From MAG-120531 sp002378585 (GTDB lineage: Bacteria > Bacteroidota > Bacteroidia > Flavobacteriales > Flavobacteriaceae): a stretch of DNA of 30,725 bases. Below, one piece after another: positions 1-8,268 of this stretch. The notes beneath the pieces were generated by a model. It did no database searches. It was not told the DNA's origin and saw only the letters and a program-made list of their open reading frames with translations. The stretch spans positions 1-30,725 of the forward strand of contig CALADZ010000109.1 of NCBI GenBank assembly GCA_937890575.1. Direction: 5' to 3'. Numbering within the stretch: position 1 is the stretch's first letter; every line of letters starts with the position of its first letter. The position numbers were made by a program, and so were the translations under genes.

Positions 1-472
1 AGGCTCCTTCAAACCCAGCAGCTACCCCGCCAAAAAGGACACCCACCGCCAATCCCTCTGGGATGTTGTGCAAGGTGATCGCCAGGGTGAGCAAAATGGT
101 TCTGTGCCAAGGGGTTTTAATCCCCTCGGTTTTGTTCTCTTTGAAATTGATGTGTAAGTGTGGTAGTATTTTGTCCAAACCAAATAAAAACAAAGCGCCG
201 GCCAAAAACCCTACTGCAGCAGGAATCACCTTGACAAATCCCTCCCCCTCACTCATCTCAATACCAGGAGCCAGCAAACTCCAAAAACTAGCCGCCACCA
301 TGACGCCACCCGTAAATCCCAACATTCCGTCTAAAAAAGCGCGATTCATGGTTTTAAAAAAGAAAACCAAAGAGGCGCCAAGGGCGGTAAGTGCCCAAGT
401 AAATAAAGAAGCGTACAGGGCTGCCCGAACCGGGGGAATCGTCTCAAAATAAGTGATTACTTCTTCAATCAT
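1..472 (-). CDS. ZIP-family divalent metal transporter, partial (C-terminus beyond left edge)
   Basis: Reading the minus strand from an ATG at 472 gives about 157 residues with no stop before the window edge. The last part contains the histidine-rich motif HNIPEGLAVG, the metal-binding helix typical of ZIP (ZupT/GufA-type) transporters, which import Zn2+, Fe2+ or related cations across the inner membrane. Before it are hydrophobic segments around residues 18-35, 48-65 and 82-100, then a hydrophilic loop containing HLHINFKENK, as expected between ZIP TM3 and TM4. Roughly the second half of the protein is missing. A TATATTTG element lies 20 bases upstream of the ATG, in the region shared with the divergent polyprenyl synthase. 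The metal specificity cannot be read from this fragment. Confidence 0.88.
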   Translation of the reverse strand, partial: MIEEVITYFETIPPVRAALYASLFTWALTALGASLVFFFKTMNRAFLDGMLGFTGGVMVAASFWSLLAPGIEMSEGEGFVKVIPAAVGFLAGALFLFGLDKILPHLHINFKENKTEGIKTPWHRTILLTLAITLHNIPEGLAVGVLFGGVAAGFEGA

Positions 473-492
473 CACGAACGTTTTTAGTCGCT

Positions 493-500
493 CAAATATA
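493..500 (-). promoter_or_regulatory. Putative -7 element for the ZIP transporter
   Basis: The minus strand reads TATATTTG, a full match to the Bacteroidota -7 consensus TAnnTTTG. It ends 20 bases before the ATG at 472, so the leader would be short. I see no convincing -33 TTG at the usual spacing. Confidence 0.6.
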
Positions 501-544
501 AATTTTATTTAGCCAAAGGCCTGAGGGTCTGCCATAAAATCGTG

Positions 545-552
545 TATTTTTG
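545..552 (+). promoter_or_regulatory. Putative -7 element for the polyprenyl synthase
   Basis: TATTTTTG matches TAnnTTTG exactly and ends 15 bases before the ATG at 568. It overlaps the in-frame TTG at 550, which argues that this TTG is promoter sequence and not a start codon. No clear -33 element is seen. Confidence 0.6.
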
Positions 553-567
553 GGGCAAACAAGCCTT

Positions 568-1539
568 ATGCAGCCCCTTGAATCCTACCAAAAGCTTTTT
601 TTAGATCATTTAGCCCAGTGGGCTTTGCCAAAAACTCCTGAAGGACTCTACACGCCCATTGACTATATGATGCAATTGGGCGGAAAAAGGATGCGTCCGA
701 TTTTGGCCTTGATGGGAGCCGAAACATTTGGCACCCCAGCTAAAAATGCCCTTCAGGCTGCTTTGGCCATCGAAATATTTCACAATTTTTCTTTGGTACA
801 CGATGACATCATGGACGCAGCCCCACTGAGAAGGGGAAAAACCACTGTACACACCAAATGGGATATAAATACAGGGATATTATCCGGCGATGCCATGTTG
901 ATTTTGGCCTACAAACAACTAGAAGTTTACCAAGGTGATGTGTTTAAATCCCTGTATCAGCTTTTGTCCAAAACTGCCCTGGAGGTGTGCGAAGGACAAC
1001 AGATGGATGTGGATTTTGAAACCAGTAACTCCGTGAGCGAAACCCAGTATTTAAAGATGATCGAATTTAAGACAGCGGTGCTCGTGGCTGCTGCACTAAA
1101 AATGGGTGCGATCATCGCTGAGGCCTCCCCAAAGGATCAAGCACTTATTTATGCCTTTGGCAGGGATTTAGGCTTGGCCTTTCAATTGCAAGATGACTAT
1201 TTAGATTGTTTTGGGGACGAGGCCACCTTTGGAAAATCCATTGGCGGGGATATTTTAAACAATAAAAAAACCGTGCTTTACCTTCATGCCTTAGAACAAT
1301 CCAATGATAAGCAGCGACAAGCGCTTAAGCACTGGTATAGTGAAAAGGGAAATCAACCGAATAAAATTGAAGAAGTATTGGCCCTGTTTCGAGCCGCTGG
1401 AGCCGATAAATACACCCGCTCGTTAATCGAACAATACACCGAATCGGCCTTAGAAAGCTGCCGCCAACTAAGCACTTCAGGACACGCTGGTGCAGGACTT
1501 CAAAATTTTGCTCATCAACTGATGGATCGAAAGGTCTAA
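568..1539 (+). CDS. Polyprenyl (isoprenyl) diphosphate synthase
   Basis: This is a 323-residue trans-isoprenyl diphosphate synthase, which condenses isopentenyl diphosphate with allylic diphosphates in the cytoplasm. GGKRMRP (about 38-44), the first Asp-rich motif DDIMD (79-83) with RRGKTT after it, and the second motif DDYLD (209-213) are all intact. Upstream of DDIMD the -5 residue is Phe and the -4 residue is Ser, which suggests a short to medium chain product (C15-C25). Product length cannot be fixed from this. I chose the ATG at 568 because an upstream in-frame TTG at 550 falls inside the -7 promoter element. The substrate would come from the MEP pathway, whose first enzyme (dxs) is also in the window. 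The gene diverges from the ZIP gene. Confidence 0.9.
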   Translation: MQPLESYQKLFLDHLAQWALPKTPEGLYTPIDYMMQLGGKRMRPILALMGAETFGTPAKNALQAALAIEIFHNFSLVHDDIMDAAPLRRGKTTVHTKWDINTGILSGDAMLILAYKQLEVYQGDVFKSLYQLLSKTALEVCEGQQMDVDFETSNSVSETQYLKMIEFKTAVLVAAALKMGAIIAEASPKDQALIYAFGRDLGLAFQLQDDYLDCFGDEATFGKSIGGDILNNKKTVLYLHALEQSNDKQRQALKHWYSEKGNQPNKIEEVLALFRAAGADKYTRSLIEQYTESALESCRQLSTSGHAGAGLQNFAHQLMDRKV

Positions 1540-1568
1540 ACCAATATGTTAATTTTGTGTAAAAACTG

Positions 1569-1598
1569 CGGAAACTAAAATTGTTTTCTCAGTTTCCG
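1569..1598. promoter_or_regulatory. Inverted repeat, candidate TetR operator
   Basis: CGGAAACT (1569-1576) and AGTTTCCG (1591-1598) are perfect 8-base inverted arms separated by 14 bases. The spacer contains the -33-like TTG at 1581-1583, and the right arm ends three bases before the -7 element at 1602. A protein bound here would block RNA polymerase. The site sits directly upstream of the tetR gene, so autoregulation of the efflux operon is the natural inference. Confidence 0.65.
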
Positions 1599-1609
1599 GC
1601 GTACTTTTG
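1581..1609 (+). promoter_or_regulatory. Promoter of the tetR-efflux operon
   Basis: TTG (1581-1583), an 18-base spacer and TACTTTTG (1602-1609) match the Bacteroidota -33/-7 promoter pattern. The -7 element ends only 8 bases before the ATG at 1618, so the mRNA leader is a few bases long at most. Confidence 0.72.
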
Positions 1610-1617
1610 CAGCCGCT

Positions 1618-2217
1618 ATGCAAAACGAAATCCTGATTAAAGCCAAGGAGCTATTCCTGAACCACGGGTTTAAAAGCGTTACTATGGACGACCTGGCCAA
1701 AGAGCTAGGGATGTCAAAGAAAACTATTTATCAATTTTATCAGGACAAAACCGCGCTGGTCTCTGCAGTAACAGACCACTTATTTGAACATATTTCCACG
1801 GGTATAAGCTGCATTTGTGATGGAGAAAAGAACCCCATAGAGGAAATGTTTGCCATCAAAGAGTTTTCTCGTTCAGCGCTGCAGGATGAAAAATCATCCC
1901 CCCACTATCAGCTTCAACGCTACTACCCCAAAATTTTTGCTGTGTTGGTTCGCAAGCAGTTCCAAACCATTCAAGATTGCACCCAAAATAACCTGAAAAA
2001 AGGCATCGAACTTGGATTATACCGACCAGACATCGATCTGGCCTTTGTGACACGTATTTTTTTTGCCGGCTTTAACGCTGTGCGTCACGAAGAGTTGTTC
2101 CCCAGTGAAAACTTTGATAAAAACAAATTGTTTAACCTCCATCTAGCCTACCACCTTCGGGGTATCGCAACACCCAAAGGCGTAGAAATTATCGATCAAA
2201 TCACCGCACAGTCATGA
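1618..2217 (+). CDS. TetR/AcrR-family transcriptional regulator
   Basis: This 199-residue protein has an N-terminal helix-turn-helix (about residues 5-50: AKELFLNHGF, then MDDLAKELGMSKKTIYQFY) typical of TetR-family repressors. A helical, poorly conserved ligand-binding half follows. It is the first gene of an efflux operon and its TGA overlaps the ATG of the TolC-like gene (ATGA), so the two are translationally coupled. An 8-base inverted repeat lies across its own promoter. From family behaviour and position, it probably represses the operon and releases DNA when a pump substrate binds; the ligand is unknown. The ATG at 1618 is directly downstream of the -7 element, which fixes the start. 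Confidence 0.9.
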   Translation: MQNEILIKAKELFLNHGFKSVTMDDLAKELGMSKKTIYQFYQDKTALVSAVTDHLFEHISTGISCICDGEKNPIEEMFAIKEFSRSALQDEKSSPHYQLQRYYPKIFAVLVRKQFQTIQDCTQNNLKKGIELGLYRPDIDLAFVTRIFFAGFNAVRHEELFPSENFDKNKLFNLHLAYHLRGIATPKGVEIIDQITAQS

Positions 2218-3545
2218 AAATAAAATTGCTTATCGCCCTTTCCATCACCCTATTTGTGGCTCGGGCTCAAGAAGTACCCACTAAGCTCAGCTTAGATCAA
2301 GCATTGAATTATGCCTACGCCCACAACAACCAGATGGTTAACGCAGCGCAAGATGTTCGGGATGCTTATGCTCAAAAATGGGTGACCATAGCCTCTGGAT
2401 TACCTCAAATAGATGGCGGGCTAGACTATCAAAACCAGCTGAAAAGACCCGTTTCGCTTTTACCTGGTGAATTTTTTGGCGGTGAGCCCGGCACGTTTAT
2501 TCCGGTGACTTTTGGTCAAAAACAACAGATGTCTGCTACGGCTACTTTAAGGCAACAAATCTTTAACGGATCTTATTTGGTTGGACTTCAAGCGATCAAA
2601 ACATTTATTGAAATCAGCGCACTGTCCGAAATCAAAACAAAAATTGAGGTACAAAAAGCAGTAGTCAACGCCTACACAGGGGTTCTAGCTGCTCAGGAAA
2701 GCGAGCGAATTATTGCCGATAACATCAAACAACTCAAAGCAACGGCTGAAGAAACCCAAAAGATGTGGGCGCAAGGGATGGTGGAAGAAGAAGCGATCGA
2801 GCAAATTCAAATCACTTTAGCCAACCTGGAAAATCAAGGCCGAAACAGCCGACGTATCGTGATCATCAGCCAGCAAATGCTGAATCTACTACTCGGCCTT
2901 GAGCTCGATCACCGAATCGAATTAACCGATGAACTGGCCAAACTAGCCGCCCAAGAATTACTCGAGCCTGTGACTGAAGAATTTGTGGCAGACAAGAATA
3001 TAGACTACCGTTTAGTCTTTAACCTACAAGAACAAAAGCGCCTCGAACTAAAATTGCAAAAAAGCTATGCGCTGCCAAGTATCAACACATTTGTCAATTA
3101 CAACTCCAGTGCATTTGCGGATACATTTGCCTTCACCCAAAATCAGCAACAGTGGTTTGATTCATCTATTCTGGGTGTCAACATCAACATGCCCCTGTTC
3201 ACTTCACTGGGAAATACCGCCAAAACAAAAAGGGCTAAAATCGCCTACCTAAAAGCACAGAACAACCTGACTCAAACCCAGAAGCAAGTATTGCTGCAGT
3301 GGGAACAAGCGCAAAGTGCCTGGACACTGGCCATGGACAACTACCACACAGCCGGCCAAAACTTAAAGCTTGCGGAGCGGATTGAACAAAAAAACCAGAT
3401 AAAATTCAAAGAAGGAATCGCCAGTGGATTTGAGCTCAGGGAAGCCCAATTACAGCTTTACGGCGCTCAAAGCACGTATCTGCAAGCGATGCTCGACCTG
3501 ATCAATGCAAAAACTGCCTTAGAAACATTAACCATCAACGACTAG
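2214..3545 (+). CDS. TolC-family outer membrane efflux protein
   Basis: This 443-residue outer-membrane factor forms the exit duct of a tripartite pump. It begins with a Sec signal peptide (MKIKLLIALSITLFVARAQ, cleavage probably near residues 18-20). Two internally related halves follow, rich in long Gln/Ala/Leu helices (for example LSLDQALNYAYAHNNQM near residues 25-41 and KFEGI..GFELREAQLQLY-like helix near 400-418), as in TolC alpha-barrel repeats. It starts inside the tetR stop codon and ends 14 bases before the adaptor gene, giving the standard order regulator, outer-membrane factor, adaptor, permease. The individual pump substrate cannot be deduced. Confidence 0.9.
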   Translation: MKIKLLIALSITLFVARAQEVPTKLSLDQALNYAYAHNNQMVNAAQDVRDAYAQKWVTIASGLPQIDGGLDYQNQLKRPVSLLPGEFFGGEPGTFIPVTFGQKQQMSATATLRQQIFNGSYLVGLQAIKTFIEISALSEIKTKIEVQKAVVNAYTGVLAAQESERIIADNIKQLKATAEETQKMWAQGMVEEEAIEQIQITLANLENQGRNSRRIVIISQQMLNLLLGLELDHRIELTDELAKLAAQELLEPVTEEFVADKNIDYRLVFNLQEQKRLELKLQKSYALPSINTFVNYNSSAFADTFAFTQNQQQWFDSSILGVNINMPLFTSLGNTAKTKRAKIAYLKAQNNLTQTQKQVLLQWEQAQSAWTLAMDNYHTAGQNLKLAERIEQKNQIKFKEGIASGFELREAQLQLYGAQSTYLQAMLDLINAKTALETLTIND

Positions 3546-3559
3546 AAATAACCCTACCC

Positions 3560-4726
3560 ATGAAAAAAATCATATTTGCCTTAAGCGCTGCACTTTGGAT
3601 CACTGCTTGTGGACCAAAAGCAGCAGAATTACCTGCTGATCAACAAGCCCTGATGGAGCGTCGCACTGCATTGAAAACACAGATGGAGTCGTTAGCATCT
3701 GAATTGCAACAAGTAGAAGAAGCCTTGTCGGCGTGGGAATCCACGGATAACCTTCAACTGATCACTGCCCATGATGTAACTCCAGCTGCATTTGAACACT
3801 ACGTAGATCTTCAGGGAGACGTGACCACCCAAGAAAACATCTTGATTTACCCTGAACTTGCGGGAACCCTATTGGAGGTGCGTGTAAAAAAAGGGCAACA
3901 AGTAAGCAAAGGACAGGTACTCGCGCGCATAGATGCTGCCGCATTGAACGCTCAAGTAGCCGCATTAAAAGCCGCTACGGCGCTTGCCAAAACAACGTAT
4001 GATCGCCAAAGCGCCCTTTGGAAACAAAACATTGGCTCAGAGATTCAATACCTCCAAGCTAAAACCAATTACAGCGCACAAAAAGGGCAATTGGATCAAC
4101 TCGAAAGCACCTTAGCCAAAGCGGAAATCAGGGCTCCATTTTCTGGAATCATCGATGAATTGCTTCAGGATCCTGGTACCGTGGTAGCTCCAGGGCCTGG
4201 ATCAGCGCTGTTTCGCTTGATCAACTTACAAGATATGTATGTAGCCGTTGATGTTCCTGAACGATACATCGGCCAGGTTAAAAAAGGAGATAAAGCGTTG
4301 GTAGTAATTCCCGTATTGGGAGACACCATTACCTCTGCGGTAAGAGAAACCGGAAACTACATCGCTCCCTCAAACAGAAGCTTTAGCGCTGAAATTGCCG
4401 TACCAAACAGCCAGAAGTCCATCAAACCTAACCTCAATGCTCGAGTGTTGATCAGAGACTACCAAAATCCAAAAGCATTGATGGTTCCGCTGAGTATCCT
4501 GTCTGAAAATGCGCAAGGCGAACAATACCTATACGTGGTGGGAACTCCAGACCAAGAAGGCATTACTAAAGCAGAACAACGCACAGTAACCACTGGCCTG
4601 GCCCAAGGAAATCTAATTGAAATCACTTCCGGGTTAAACCCTGGCGAATTGGTGGTGTTAGAGGGGTCTAGAAAAGTACGCGATGGCCAAAAAGTAAAAG
4701 TAATTGCTCCAGCAGATGAACAGTAA
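3560..4726 (+). CDS. RND efflux periplasmic adaptor (membrane fusion) lipoprotein
   Basis: This is a 388-residue HlyD/AcrA-type adaptor that bridges the RND permease and the TolC-like duct. The N-terminus is a lipoprotein signal with the lipidated Cys at residue 17 (WITAC). No acidic export signal follows the Cys, consistent with retention in the inner membrane. Residues 28-60 are predicted coiled coil. A biotinyl/lipoyl-like segment (LLEVRVKKGQQVSKGQVLARID, about 93-114) and its second half AEIRAPFSGIIDEL flank an alpha-helical hairpin, and a beta-barrel region follows (LFRLINLQDMYVAVDVPERYIGQVKKGD). Its 3' end overlaps the permease start by 11 bases. Confidence 0.92.
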   Translation: MKKIIFALSAALWITACGPKAAELPADQQALMERRTALKTQMESLASELQQVEEALSAWESTDNLQLITAHDVTPAAFEHYVDLQGDVTTQENILIYPELAGTLLEVRVKKGQQVSKGQVLARIDAAALNAQVAALKAATALAKTTYDRQSALWKQNIGSEIQYLQAKTNYSAQKGQLDQLESTLAKAEIRAPFSGIIDELLQDPGTVVAPGPGSALFRLINLQDMYVAVDVPERYIGQVKKGDKALVVIPVLGDTITSAVRETGNYIAPSNRSFSAEIAVPNSQKSIKPNLNARVLIRDYQNPKALMVPLSILSENAQGEQYLYVVGTPDQEGITKAEQRTVTTGLAQGNLIEITSGLNPGELVVLEGSRKVRDGQKVKVIAPADEQ

Positions 4727-7700
4727 ACAAGAACGCAACGTCAGCAAACTGTTCAAGCCAGCAGCTTGGGCCATTGACAACCCATCGATCATCTATGTGT
4801 TGATCGCATTTTTCCTGGTCCTTGGATTGGGCGCCTACTACGACTTGCCCCGCGAGGATTTTCCAGAGATCAAAGAGACCAATATATACGTCAGTGTGCC
4901 TTACCCTGGAAACTCTGCCGAAGATATTGAGCGTTTGATCATTGAGCCCCTTGAGGATGAGCTAAAGACAGTCCGCAATGTGGTGGAAATCGTCTCCACA
5001 GCACAACAAGACTACGGGATGATCATGGTGGAATTTGATGAAGAGATCGAAGTTCAGACGGCCAAACAATTGATCAAAGACAAAGTGGATGCCGAAAAGG
5101 CTTCTGAGGACTGGCCCACATTCAATGGGTCAAAAGTCGAACCCAATGTTTTTGATTTGACCCTCTCTGAAGAAGTGCCTATTATGAACATCAACCTCAC
5201 CGGTGATTTTCCTGTGGAAAAACTCAATGATTTTGCCGAATACTTACAAGATCAAATAGAGTCTCTGCCTCAGATCAAAGAGGTATCTATCCTTGGGGTA
5301 CAACAAAAAGAGGTAGAAGTAGCCGTTGATGTCTATAAAATGATGGCCGCCCAAGTGAGCTTTAACGATGTGCTCGGCGCCATTGCCAACGGAAACATGA
5401 CTGTCTCCGCGGGAAATCTGGTGCAAAGCGGACAGAGGAGAACACTGCGCGTGATTGGAGAAATTGAAGACCCCAGTGATTTGGAGCGTTTTGTCGTTAA
5501 ATCAGAAGGCAAAACAATTTACCTGTCCGACGTAGCTCAAATCAGTTTCCAAGACAAGGAACGCACCACTTATGCCCGCATGTTTGGCGAGGAAGTGGTG
5601 ATGCTTTCCGTGAAAAAAAGATCTGGAAAAAACATGATTCAGGCTGCTGAGGATATCCGCACCATCATTCAAGAAGCGCAAGATCAGGTACTTCCTTCCA
5701 ACCTAGAGGTGAGTATTTCCAACGACACCTCTGAAAAAACCCTCAATCAAGTAGATGATCTAGTCAACAACATCATCTTCGGAATTCTGTTGGTCGTTCT
5801 GGTGCTTATGTTCTTTTTAGGATTCAGAAATGCCCTATTCGTAGGTTTTGCCATCCCCATGTCCATGTTTATCTCCTTTATGGTGCTTTCCTGGCTTGGA
5901 TACACCCTCAACACCATGATTCTTTTTGGTATGATTATGGGGCTGGGTATGTTGGTGGACAACGGCATTGTGGTCGTGGAAAACGTTTACCGACTGATGA
6001 GCGAGGGTATGCCGCGCGTTCAAGCAGCCAAACAAGGGATCAGTGAAATTGCCTATCCCATCATCATCTCGACAGCCACTACGGTAGCTGCCTTTGTCCC
6101 CTTAGGGTTGTGGCCCGGTATTTTTGGTCAATTTATGATCTACTTCCCCATCACCCTATCAGTGGTATTGGGATCTTCTTTGGTGGTAGCTATCTTCATG
6201 AATTCCATGTTGGTAGCCCAGTTTATGGATACCGATGAAAAGGTGCTTACCCGCAAACAGCTGTGGCGCATCACCGCAATTCTCGGTGGATTCGGGTTGT
6301 TAATCCTGTTATTTGGCGGGACCCTGCGCGGACTAGGAACCTTGATGATCGTTACCGCTGCTATGTTTTGGATCTATAAATACGGTCTAAAAAAATGGGC
6401 CAATGCCTTCCAAAACAACAGTCTAGTGCGTTTTGAATCATGGTATGAACGACAGTTGGCCCGGGCGTTTAGGGGCCGGAACATGTACTATTATTTCGCC
6501 ACTACAGTGGTGCTGTTATTGGCTTCATTTGTATTCTTTGGGGTATCGGTGGGTGCGGGAAGAACCAAAATTGAATTCTTCCCAGACAACAGGCCTAATC
6601 AAATTGTGGTGTATATCGAATACCCTCAAGGTACCGATATAGAAAAAACCAATCAGATGACCTTGGACATCGAAAAAGAGGTGTATGCTGTGCTCAGTGA
6701 TCCAATGTACCTAGATGGTACCTACAACTATATGCTGGAATCTGCGGTATCTCAGGTTGGAGAAGGTGCGGGTAATCCACAAACTGATGGCGGTTCTGCC
6801 GCAGAAATGCCGCACAGAGGAAAAATTACCGCTTCACTCAGGGAGTACAAATACCGAAGAGGACAAGACTCCGAGGCCTTGCGCCTTAAAGTTCAGCAAG
6901 CGTTACACGGGCTCTATCCCGGTGTAGCTATTTCTGTAGAAAAAGATGCCAATGGCCCTCCGGTCGGCTATCCGATTAACATCGAACTTGAAGGTCCGGA
7001 CTACGATGAATTAATTCTCACAGCGGAGCGCATGCGCGCTTACCTGAACACGCGAAATATCGACGGTGTCGAGGAATTAAAAATTGACGTAAACAAAGGC
7101 AACCCGTCCATGTCTGTTGAAGTAGATCGGGAAAAAGCTGGAGCGCTCGGGATTGCTGTAGGCCAGGTAGGCATGCAACTCAGAAGATCCTTATTCGGCG
7201 AGAAGGCCGGTATTTACAAGGAAAATGGCGAAGACTATGACATCAATGTACGCTTTAACGAATCCCTCAAGCACAACCCATCCGCACTGTTTGACCAAAA
7301 CATCATCTTTAGGGATCCTGCCAATGGTCAAATTAAAGAAATTCCCATTTCTGCGGTGGCCAAACGAAAAAACACCACAGGATTTAGTGCGATCAAACAC
7401 AGAGACAACAAACGCGTAGTTACTGTTTATTCTGGACTAAAACCAGGATTTAGCGATGCTCAGGCTGTGGTAAACAGCATTCAAAAAGAGATGTTGTCGT
7501 TTGAAGACATGCCCAAGGACATCAAAGTTGATTATACCGGTCAGATTGAAGAGCAAAACAAACAGATGCAGTTTCTGATGGGCGCTTTCTTCTCTGGACT
7601 CGGATTGATTATGTTTCTACTGATCTTCCAATTCTCCGGTATCTCCAAGCCCCTAATCATTATGATCGCTATTTTCTTGAGTTTCATCGGAGTATTTGGC

Positions 7701-8192
7701 GGACTTATCCTCACAGGATGGAGTTTTGTGATCATGATGACGATGATGGGAATCATTGCGCTGGCGGGTATCGTGGTCAACAACGGTGTAGTACTCCTGG
7801 ACTACGCACAATTGTTGATCGACCGCTACAAAGTAGCCAAGGGAATAGAGGACCGCATGTTGCTGTCTAAAGAACTGTTGATTCCGATCTTGATTTCAGC
7901 GGGTAAAGCCCGTCTTCGTCCTGTAATTCTCACGGCCATCACCACGGTGCTTGGTTTGATTCCGCTGGCCATTGGACTCAACATCAACTTTATCAGCTTG
8001 TTTTCTACAGGAGACCCGCAGATCTATATCGGAGGCGATAATGTGATCTTCTGGGGGCCACTGGCGTGGACGGTTATTTTTGGTCTGACGGTGGCGACCT
8101 TCTTAACACTGATCATCGTGCCGGTGCTTTTGTACATGACGTACAGAATTAAGTGGGGGTTATTTGCCTCAAGAAGATATACAGGGGCATAA
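4716..8192 (+). CDS. RND-family efflux permease
   Basis: This 1158-residue protein is the proton-driven inner-membrane pump of the tripartite system. It has the RND layout: TM1 near residues 22-42, a large periplasmic porter loop, TM2-6, a second loop, then TM7-12. The TM4 motif GMLVDNGIVVVENVYR carries the proton-relay Asp (D415) with Asn next to it where AcrB has a second Asp; VDN is common in RND subfamilies outside the AcrB group. GIVVNNGVVLLDYAQ marks TM10. Two extra hydrophobic segments (about 518-555) lie between TM6 and TM7. I chose the ATG at 4716, which overlaps the adaptor stop by 11 bases, over an in-frame TTG at 4704. Both drug and bile/fatty-acid-like substrates remain possible. 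Confidence 0.93.
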   Translation: MNSKQERNVSKLFKPAAWAIDNPSIIYVLIAFFLVLGLGAYYDLPREDFPEIKETNIYVSVPYPGNSAEDIERLIIEPLEDELKTVRNVVEIVSTAQQDYGMIMVEFDEEIEVQTAKQLIKDKVDAEKASEDWPTFNGSKVEPNVFDLTLSEEVPIMNINLTGDFPVEKLNDFAEYLQDQIESLPQIKEVSILGVQQKEVEVAVDVYKMMAAQVSFNDVLGAIANGNMTVSAGNLVQSGQRRTLRVIGEIEDPSDLERFVVKSEGKTIYLSDVAQISFQDKERTTYARMFGEEVVMLSVKKRSGKNMIQAAEDIRTIIQEAQDQVLPSNLEVSISNDTSEKTLNQVDDLVNNIIFGILLVVLVLMFFLGFRNALFVGFAIPMSMFISFMVLSWLGYTLNTMILFGMIMGLGMLVDNGIVVVENVYRLMSEGMPRVQAAKQGISEIAYPIIISTATTVAAFVPLGLWPGIFGQFMIYFPITLSVVLGSSLVVAIFMNSMLVAQFMDTDEKVLTRKQLWRITAILGGFGLLILLFGGTLRGLGTLMIVTAAMFWIYKYGLKKWANAFQNNSLVRFESWYERQLARAFRGRNMYYYFATTVVLLLASFVFFGVSVGAGRTKIEFFPDNRPNQIVVYIEYPQGTDIEKTNQMTLDIEKEVYAVLSDPMYLDGTYNYMLESAVSQVGEGAGNPQTDGGSAAEMPHRGKITASLREYKYRRGQDSEALRLKVQQALHGLYPGVAISVEKDANGPPVGYPINIELEGPDYDELILTAERMRAYLNTRNIDGVEELKIDVNKGNPSMSVEVDREKAGALGIAVGQVGMQLRRSLFGEKAGIYKENGEDYDINVRFNESLKHNPSALFDQNIIFRDPANGQIKEIPISAVAKRKNTTGFSAIKHRDNKRVVTVYSGLKPGFSDAQAVVNSIQKEMLSFEDMPKDIKVDYTGQIEEQNKQMQFLMGAFFSGLGLIMFLLIFQFSGISKPLIIMIAIFLSFIGVFGGLILTGWSFVIMMTMMGIIALAGIVVNNGVVLLDYAQLLIDRYKVAKGIEDRMLLSKELLIPILISAGKARLRPVILTAITTVLGLIPLAIGLNINFISLFSTGDPQIYIGGDNVIFWGPLAWTVIFGLTVATFLTLIIVPVLLYMTYRIKWGLFASRRYTGA

Positions 8193-8241
8193 TCACTGCT
8201 CTATTTTGAACAAGTGCGCTTAAGAGCTGCAGAATACTTTG

Positions 8242-8249
8242 TATTTTTG
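8242..8249 (+). promoter_or_regulatory. Putative -7 element of aspS
   Basis: TATTTTTG matches TAnnTTTG exactly and is followed by CAGC, as in the tetR promoter. It ends 19 bases before the ATG at 8269 and covers the upstream in-frame TTG (8239), ruling that codon out as a start. The -33 element is not obvious. Confidence 0.6.
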
Positions 8250-8268
8250 CAGCAGATTAAGCGCATTT

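Noticed and set aside
63..452. Open frame on the plus strand near the left edge
   Set aside because: It is antisense to the ZIP transporter, whose HNIPEGLAVG motif is unmistakable on the minus strand; the plus-strand product has no recognisable features.
5940..5965. Asn instead of the second Asp in the RND TM4 motif as a defect
   Set aside because: VDN is common in RND subfamilies other than AcrB, so it does not indicate an inactive pump.
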